Positions 58,533-64,000 of a stretch of DNA of 64,000 nucleotides are shown here, piece after piece (position 1 is the stretch's first letter; each line of letters starts with the position of its first letter). The DNA comes from Oceanicoccus sp. KOV_DT_Chl (lineage in GTDB: Bacteria; Pseudomonadota; Gammaproteobacteria; Pseudomonadales; Dasaniaceae), in NCBI RefSeq assembly GCF_900120175.1, contig NZ_FQLF01000002.1, positions 1 through 64,000 of the forward strand. Direction: 5' to 3'. A model generated the notes under the pieces. The model was given only the letters and a program-made list of their open reading frames with translations. It was not told the origin of the DNA and made no database searches. A program made the translations under genes and the position numbers.

Positions 58533-59633
58533 CTATAACACTTTTTCCAAGGCGGAGAGAAACGCTGCATTTTCTTGCTGCAAACCAATCGAAACCCGCA
58601 AGTGATTAGGCATTTCATAAACACCCACCGGGCGAACAATCACCCCTTGTTTTAATAAATCCTGATAAAGCTTGCCAGTGTCTGTTTTAAATTCTACCGC
58701 CAGAAAATTGCCCGCCGATGGAATAAAGCGCAAACCCAATGCCTTCACACCCGAAGTCAGCTGTTGCATACCTTCGCGGTTAACCTGCCGACCCCGTTCC
58801 AGATAATCGCTATCGGCCAGCACTGCTGTTGCCGCAGCCAGTGCCAGCGAATTTACATTAAAAGGCGCTCTAACACGATTCAACACATCGGTAATTTCTG
58901 CAGATGCCACAGCGTATCCCACTCTTAACGCTGCCAAGCCATAGGCTTTGGAAAAAGTCCGTGTCACCACTAAATTGGGATAATACTTGAGCAGCGCAAT
59001 ACCATCGGTGCCATCGTCAGCACTATTGGTGTATTCAAAATAAGCTTCATCCAACACCACAATAACGTTAGTCGGTACCTTATCCAAAAAGTCTACTATG
59101 GCAGCTTCACTTAACAGGGTACCGGTCGGATTATTAGGATTGGCGATAAATACTACGCGGGTATCATCTGCAATGGCATCCACCATGGCATTTAAATCGT
59201 GGCCCCAGTCTTTGGCTTTAGTGACAATGGCACGAGCACCGCAGGCTTTTACTGCCAATGGATAAACGACAAAAGCATGCTGGGAGAAGACGGCTGATTT
59301 ACCAGGTTCAAGATACGCGCGGGCAATTAAGTCCAGCACATCATTGGAACCATTGCCCAACGTAATTTGCTGACTGGCCACCGCCAGCCGATCTGCCAGC
59401 GCCGCTTTTAATTCAAAACCATTGCTATCGGGGTAACGCACAATATCAGCTGCTGCTTTTCCAATGGCAGCTAACACCTTGGCGCTGGGCCCCAGAGGAT
59501 TTTCATTGCTGGCTAGTTTTACAATATGCTCAAGCCCCAGCTCGCGCTGCAACTCTTCGATAGGCTTACCCGCCTGATAGGCGCTTAAACCCTGTACCCC
59601 TTGATTGGCCAACGCGATGTAGTCGCAGCTCAC
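58533..59633 (-). CDS. hisC: Histidinol-phosphate / aromatic aminotransferase
   Basis: A 366-residue fold-type I PLP enzyme. Motifs ASNENPLGPS, NPNNPTGTLL, DEAYFEY and the PLP Lys in TRTFSKAYGLAALRVGYA. Belongs to the HisC group. Its place beside tyrA suggests it also transaminates aromatic keto acids, as for HisC2 in pseudomonads. The pheA and serC genes usually found upstream are absent; a monooxygenase gene lies there instead. Confidence 0.92.
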   Translation of the reverse strand: MSCDYIALANQGVQGLSAYQAGKPIEELQRELGLEHIVKLASNENPLGPSAKVLAAIGKAAADIVRYPDSNGFELKAALADRLAVASQQITLGNGSNDVLDLIARAYLEPGKSAVFSQHAFVVYPLAVKACGARAIVTKAKDWGHDLNAMVDAIADDTRVVFIANPNNPTGTLLSEAAIVDFLDKVPTNVIVVLDEAYFEYTNSADDGTDGIALLKYYPNLVVTRTFSKAYGLAALRVGYAVASAEITDVLNRVRAPFNVNSLALAAATAVLADSDYLERGRQVNREGMQQLTSGVKALGLRFIPSAGNFLAVEFKTDTGKLYQDLLKQGVIVRPVGVYEMPNHLRVSIGLQQENAAFLSALEKVL

Positions 59634-59751
59634 TCAGCACTCTCCGTCTAATAACCCAGAACAAAAGCTGGGCATTGTAAACGAATCTCACGATAAGAAC
59701 GAGAGCGACTAACAAGACAAGGAACGACCCTTCACACAACTCAGGTTCCAA

Positions 59752-61686
59752 CTACCGTACTTCAAACTCCGCCAAATCTGGTTGCTGCGTCCAGCGCCAG
59801 AAATCCAATATTTTCCATGGCGACAGCAGTGTGGCATGTCCTTTCGAGTTCTGATAAAAACTGCGCTTAATGGATGGATGCTCCCACACCATGGTAGCGT
59901 GTATTTCTCGCAAGCGACGATTATAGTCATCGCACACCGACTGCTTGCATTCAATCGAGCTACTCCCCGACTCCAGCACCGCCTTCAAGCATCCCATGAT
60001 ATAGCGCATTTCGCACTCTGAGTTTTGGATCAAACTGCCACCGAAGGCCAAATTCGTGCCTGGCCCAAAGAGACAAAAGAAATTAGGGAAGTTAGGCACC
60101 GTGATACCGAGATACGCCTCAGCGTCTTCCCCCCACTGCTGCTGTAAAGAAACACCATTTTTGCCGGTAATCTCCATTGGCCACAAAAACTGATTACCTT
60201 TAAAACCCGAGGCGTAGATGATTACATCGACATCGTATTGATCACCGCTCTCGGTAATCAGGCCCTGTGCATTCACCGTAGCTACTGCCTCGTTAACCAG
60301 GTCTACATTGTCCCGCTTCAGAGCTGCCAGCCAACTGCCATTGTCCTGAAGCGTTCGCTTCCCCAGCGGGGCATAGTCGGGAATTACCTTGGCCAATAAG
60401 TCCTCATCATCACCAACCTGCGCGGCAATATATTGGGTAAACGTATCGCGGATAATATCGTTTATCTCATTGATAGAGCGGTCCTGATTAGGCCATTCAG
60501 GGTCAACGGTAATTGTTGGCCAGGCGCCATCACAAGCAGGCCAGAAAATTAAAAATCGAAACCAGCGTGCGTAATAGGGCAAATGCTTTAGACACCATTT
60601 TTTTCCTTCGCCTACTGCATCATGGTAACTGGGATTTTCAAACATCCAGGGCGGCGTTCGTTGAAACACAGTCAAATGCTCAACGTCTTTGGCTATCTCC
60701 GGCACCAACTGGAACGCACTGGCACCGCTCCCAAGCACTGCCACTTTCTTACCGCTTAAATCCACATCATGACGCCACTGCGCAGAATGAAATGACGGCC
60801 CCGCAAACGTATCCATGCCGGCAATATCAGGAAAATTGGGTCGATTAAGCTGCCCTACTGCACTAATCACCGCCGCCGCATCCAACATTTCAGTACTGCC
60901 ATCCTGTAACCGGATGGTGATCGACCAGCGCTGACTACTGTCGCTATAACGCGCTGAAACTACCTCGGTATTAAATCGAAAATGCTTCAACACACCGTAT
61001 TTTTCTGCGCAATTTTGAAAATAGGTCTGCAATTCCGGTTGTCGTGAAAAAAATTGACTCCACTCGTGCCCCGGTTCAAATGAGTAGCAATAAAAATGGT
61101 TACCGACATCGACCCGCGCACCGGGATACGTGTTTTCATACCAGGTACCGCCAACCGCCGGGTTTTTTTCAATAACCGTATAAGGGATACCCGCCTCCTC
61201 TAGCCGAATTGCAGCCAATACACCTGACATACCTCCACCAATAACCACTACCGGAAATTGCTGCTTACACTCGACTGTTGCATTGATGTTAACTTCACGC
61301 CGATCCTCGCCATCCAACTCCAACTCTTCCAACAACATCGGAACGTATTCTTCAGCAACGTCCTCTACCACCAAAAATTTCATCATTTCATGAATAGTGG
61401 CTTTACTCGGTGGTGGCGGTAGCTGACAGCCACCATCACGGTACGCTTTAATAACTTCTAATGCCTGGGCCCGAACAGCAGTTTGATCCTCTGGTGACAT
61501 AAACCCCTGAAATTCATTTAAATACACACCGGCGGGCCTTAAACTTCCCTGCAAAATACTGGCATCGCCAGTCATATGAATCATGGTCAACAACAACGTC
61601 GGGACACTGGCTTCAGACAGTGCTGCCTCGATAGTGGCATCATCATCGGTGAATGGAATTCCGGCAGGGTTAACTTTTTGACTCAT
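59752..61686 (-). CDS. Baeyer-Villiger monooxygenase (HAPMO-like flavoprotein)
   Basis: A 644-residue flavin monooxygenase. FAD-binding GGGMSGVLAAIRLEEAG is at about residues 150-165, the Baeyer-Villiger fingerprint FAGPSFHSAQW is at about 300, and NADPH-binding VAVLGSGASAFQLV follows. An N-terminal extension of about 145 residues before the first Rossmann fold is the trait of 4-hydroxyacetophenone monooxygenases. It inserts oxygen next to a ketone, making esters or lactones. Substrate unknown. A palindrome at 61729 upstream could be its operator. Confidence 0.9.
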   Translation of the reverse strand: MSQKVNPAGIPFTDDDATIEAALSEASVPTLLLTMIHMTGDASILQGSLRPAGVYLNEFQGFMSPEDQTAVRAQALEVIKAYRDGGCQLPPPPSKATIHEMMKFLVVEDVAEEYVPMLLEELELDGEDRREVNINATVECKQQFPVVVIGGGMSGVLAAIRLEEAGIPYTVIEKNPAVGGTWYENTYPGARVDVGNHFYCYSFEPGHEWSQFFSRQPELQTYFQNCAEKYGVLKHFRFNTEVVSARYSDSSQRWSITIRLQDGSTEMLDAAAVISAVGQLNRPNFPDIAGMDTFAGPSFHSAQWRHDVDLSGKKVAVLGSGASAFQLVPEIAKDVEHLTVFQRTPPWMFENPSYHDAVGEGKKWCLKHLPYYARWFRFLIFWPACDGAWPTITVDPEWPNQDRSINEINDIIRDTFTQYIAAQVGDDEDLLAKVIPDYAPLGKRTLQDNGSWLAALKRDNVDLVNEAVATVNAQGLITESGDQYDVDVIIYASGFKGNQFLWPMEITGKNGVSLQQQWGEDAEAYLGITVPNFPNFFCLFGPGTNLAFGGSLIQNSECEMRYIMGCLKAVLESGSSSIECKQSVCDDYNRRLREIHATMVWEHPSIKRSFYQNSKGHATLLSPWKILDFWRWTQQPDLAEFEVR

Positions 61687-61728
61687 GGCTAATTTTCCTG
61701 TTAACAGCGCTTGTATAGTGTATTTTTA

Positions 61729-61740
61729 ATGAGCGCTCAT
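61729..61740. promoter_or_regulatory. Palindrome upstream of the monooxygenase (ATGAGCGCTCAT)
   Basis: A perfect 12-bp inverted repeat 43 bases before the monooxygenase start, in the promoter zone shared with nfi. Short palindromes of this kind serve TetR-type repressors. No such regulator is in the window, so this is only a candidate. Confidence 0.4.
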
Positions 61741-61829
61741 AGTAGCCAATCTACTCTCAGAAAGAGATTATATTTTCTTAATACAGCATTAAGGAAAATG
61801 GTAAGCCGATATAAATGGCAACATAAGAA

Positions 61830-62522
61830 ATGAAAATACAACAATTGCACTCTTGGGATGTGACCCTAACCGAGGCTAAAGCCATCCAAAATGAACTGGC
61901 AGCCAAGATTAGTTTGCACGATGATGTGAATCAGCTGCGTTTTGTAGCCGGCACTGATATCGGTTTTGAAGATAATTTTGGCGTCACCCGGGCAGCAGTG
62001 GTGGTTTTAACTTTTCCGGAACTGGAAATAGTTGAATACCAGATAGCCAAACGGCCAACGATAATGCCTTATATTCCAGGATATTTATCTTTTCGTGAAT
62101 GCCCCGCACTCCTTGATGCCATGGAAAAATTACAACAATCACCTAATATTATCCTCTGTGACGGTCAGGGCATTGCTCACCCTCGCCGACTGGGTATTGC
62201 CAGCCATTTAGGACTTATAACCGGCCTCCCGACTATTGGCGTTGGTAAAAGCCGGCTGATCGGAAAACATCATGCGGTAGGACGTAGCAAGGGAGATTGG
62301 CAACCGCTTATCGATAAAGGCCAAACCATTGGTGCGGCGCTGTGCAGTCGCGACAAAACGCTGCCCATCTATATTTCTGCAGGAAATAACATTTGTTTAG
62401 CGACCGCTATTGACGTAGTACTGGCGTGCTGTAAACAATATAAACTGCCAGAAACGACACGCTGGGCGGACGCTATAGCATCAAATAAAAAATGCTTCCG
62501 CGATTATTTAAAAAATAACTAA
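61830..62522 (+). CDS. nfi: Endonuclease V
   Basis: A 230-residue DNA-repair nuclease that cuts next to deoxyinosine. RFVAGTDIGF holds the first metal-binding Asp, YLSFRECPALL the Glu, and LCDGQGIAHPRRLGIASHLG the second Asp and family block; PTIGVGKSRL follows. Complete and normal in length. It is divergent from the monooxygenase gene. Confidence 0.94.
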   Translation: MKIQQLHSWDVTLTEAKAIQNELAAKISLHDDVNQLRFVAGTDIGFEDNFGVTRAAVVVLTFPELEIVEYQIAKRPTIMPYIPGYLSFRECPALLDAMEKLQQSPNIILCDGQGIAHPRRLGIASHLGLITGLPTIGVGKSRLIGKHHAVGRSKGDWQPLIDKGQTIGAALCSRDKTLPIYISAGNNICLATAIDVVLACCKQYKLPETTRWADAIASNKKCFRDYLKNN

Positions 62523-62552
62523 CGGTACACATAGGGCGTAATAACGCAGATT

Positions 62553-63374
62553 TTAATTAGCAGAGGATAAATCTTTAGCTGCAGCAATAGCCCTTGTCAA
62601 CTCTGCCTCCGACACGGGTGCAAATTTACCAAAACCGAACTGAGCCAAAAAATAACTAATTCCTGGTTCGGGATCATCCGTTAATAAACGGCGTTTCATT
62701 AACTCGAGCCGGGAGTCATTAACACACTCACCTGCATACAGGTAAAGACCTGAAGACGTACCCAATTTTCCTATCGACTTTAGTCGCTGTTGAAAAGAAA
62801 TCTGTAATGAGTGGAACGCCGTGCTAGATATAAAAATGGCATCGTATCGGTTTTGAAACAAACCCACGAATAAGTCAATCGGACTTACTAACGAGGAATA
62901 TTCAACATTAGTTAATATTCCTAGCTTCTTAAGCGCATTGGCACCCATCAACTGACCAGTAGAATCTAACACCGCAGCAACTTTTTTGTCCGTAAGCTGA
63001 TCGATGCTTGCGAGCTTTGAATCCTTTTTAGTGTAAATCATCACATCGACACCCGGAATATTAGCAACAACTCTAAGCTTCGGGTTTTCCTGCGTACGCA
63101 TGAGCATTGACTGGGGAATAAAACTCAAATCTGCGCGATTAGTTTTTAAGGCTTCGAGTGACGATGCCCAGCTATCGACAAATAACACCTCGCTACTTGA
63201 AGGCGCTGCTAAAACACTCACAAAAGGATCTAACACTAACAGATAGTCATCACTCCGTTTAATTGCAGAAGCAACAAAGCGCAGCCCACTCTCACACTCA
63301 TTACTGAATGTGACCGAAGAAAATATCAGCAAGCAAGATAATACAATGGAAGGGACGAAAGCAGGTTTCAGCAT
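62553..63374 (-). CDS. Periplasmic PhnD/SsuA-type solute-binding protein
   Basis: A 273-residue exported protein. The signal peptide ends near SVTFS. The mature part (ALKTNRADLSFIPQSML, LTDKKVAAVLDSTGQL, IFISSTAFHSLQ) has the type 2 periplasmic-binding fold of the PhnD family, which binds phosphonates or related anions, or senses ligands for two-component systems. No ABC transporter genes are adjacent, so a sensory or scavenging role is possible. Ligand unknown. Confidence 0.75.
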   Translation of the reverse strand: MLKPAFVPSIVLSCLLIFSSVTFSNECESGLRFVASAIKRSDDYLLVLDPFVSVLAAPSSSEVLFVDSWASSLEALKTNRADLSFIPQSMLMRTQENPKLRVVANIPGVDVMIYTKKDSKLASIDQLTDKKVAAVLDSTGQLMGANALKKLGILTNVEYSSLVSPIDLFVGLFQNRYDAIFISSTAFHSLQISFQQRLKSIGKLGTSSGLYLYAGECVNDSRLELMKRRLLTDDPEPGISYFLAQFGFGKFAPVSEAELTRAIAAAKDLSSAN

Positions 63375-63505
63375 TGAACAAAAAAACGGATATTAGTTAT
63401 TAGATGACCCAAGTTTAAACACATATCCCCGGAAAAGGTAGAAAATACTAGTAATGAACCCGGAGGAAACTTGTAGAAAACACTAAGCACAGTTAACTAA
63501 TTTTT

Positions 63506-64000
63506 TTAAAGCGCATTGTCCGGGTTGCCTATTACCGACAGCACTTTTATCAGTCGATGTCGACTTAACACACGAGGCATTAGCATCATCATTCTATTAA
63601 CCCAGCCGGTAATGACGATCGACTTCTTGCGCTTATCCAAAGCGCTTAAAGCTTCCTGAACAACCTGTTCCGTGGTTTGTATTAGCATCTCAGGCAACGT
63701 TTGACCATCTGACTCGCCACCCGTCGCGCGTAAAATAAACGCCGTTTTCGTCACACCGGGGCATAAACCCATCACATAAACGCCTCTTCCCTTATGCTCA
63801 TCCCATAAACATTCTGACAATGCAGAAATAAATGCCTTACTGGCGCTGTACATAGGCTGAGCCGGAGTCGGCAAATAAGAAACCACTGATGCTAAATTAA
63901 TTAATGCATCACCAGTCTGCGCTTGCCTTAAAAATGTATGCGCCAAGGTCATTACCGCCGTACAATTAACATTGAGAATATCTTGCTGCACCGATAAATC
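63506..64000 (-). CDS. Short-chain dehydrogenase/reductase, N-terminus beyond window
   Basis: The visible 3' part includes the NVNCTAVMTLAHTF region, the catalytic Ser in INLASVVSYL and Tyr-x3-Lys (YSASK), then GLCPGVTKTAF. The cofactor-binding Gly-rich start lies past position 64000. The C-terminal RMMMLMPRVLSRHRLIKVL tail is typical of SDRs of the DltE/YdfG-like (COG0300) group. Substrate unknown. Confidence 0.85.
   Translation of the reverse strand, partial: DLSVQQDILNVNCTAVMTLAHTFLRQAQTGDALINLASVVSYLPTPAQPMYSASKAFISALSECLWDEHKGRGVYVMGLCPGVTKTAFILRATGGESDGQTLPEMLIQTTEQVVQEALSALDKRKKSIVITGWVNRMMMLMPRVLSRHRLIKVLSVIGNPDNAL

Overview
The window looks like a chromosomal segment of a marine gammaproteobacterium, probably near the Cellvibrionales. 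This rests on moderate-to-low GC, the pseudomonad-like order hisC-tyrA-aroA-cmk-rpsA-ihfB-lapA-lapB-pyrF, large TonB-dependent receptors, an Entner-Doudoroff (ED) glucose cluster, a PEP-CTERM protein and a vSGLT-like sodium/sugar symporter. The taxonomic call is inference. No phage, IS element, CRISPR array or plasmid replication gene was found.

Left part (1-16.7 kb, accessory): a broken AraC regulator, a ThuA-domain protein, an RND efflux pair (adaptor and permease), a PEP-CTERM surface protein, a crotonase with a PHA-granule-associated small protein, a Tas-like aldo/keto reductase, a methyltransferase, a YbaK-type deacylase, a PAP2 phosphatase with an MJ1255-type glycosyltransferase, a secreted metallo-beta-lactamase-fold protein, a Rieske oxygenase alpha subunit with a short-chain dehydrogenase, and an MFS permease.

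Middle part (16.7-40 kb, sugar catabolism): two minus-strand blocks. The first is bglX (GH3) - gluconolactonase - GntP permease - LacI regulator - MFS, with divergent gluconokinase. The second is TonB receptor - FG-GAP/ASPIC lipoprotein - GH3 lipoprotein - sodium/sugar symporter - di-heme cytochrome c peroxidase-like lipoprotein. Behind them lies the ED cluster edd-zwf-pgl-eda-glk. Together these would import beta-glucosides, split them to glucose, phosphorylate glucose or gluconate, and send 6-phosphogluconate through the ED pathway. A palindrome (TTGACACCGGTGTCAA and variants) whose arm doubles as the -35 box precedes the receptor gene. It also precedes an apparently non-coding transcript at about 23305-23391 that ends in a strong terminator. 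A related site lies in the promoter of a structured, terminator-ending leader upstream of edd, next to HexR-like sites and a 7-bp tandem repeat. This candidate RNA-containing sugar regulon is the most interesting finding.

Right part (40.4-64 kb, mostly housekeeping): fumC, two envelope proteins, tRNA-Val(GAC), uvrB, tRNA-Asn(GTT), a 61-residue secreted peptide, an SLC13 permease, a DHH phosphoesterase, a ComEA-like protein, pyrF, lapB, lapA, ihfB, rpsA, cmk, aroA, tyrA, hisC, a Baeyer-Villiger monooxygenase, nfi (endonuclease V), a PhnD-like binding protein and a truncated short-chain dehydrogenase at the edge.

Quality note: eleven genes in the first 36 kb are interrupted by about fifteen single-base shifts, nearly all in short homopolymers. 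None is seen in the last 28 kb. Consensus errors are the likeliest cause, so the affected genes are probably intact in the organism.
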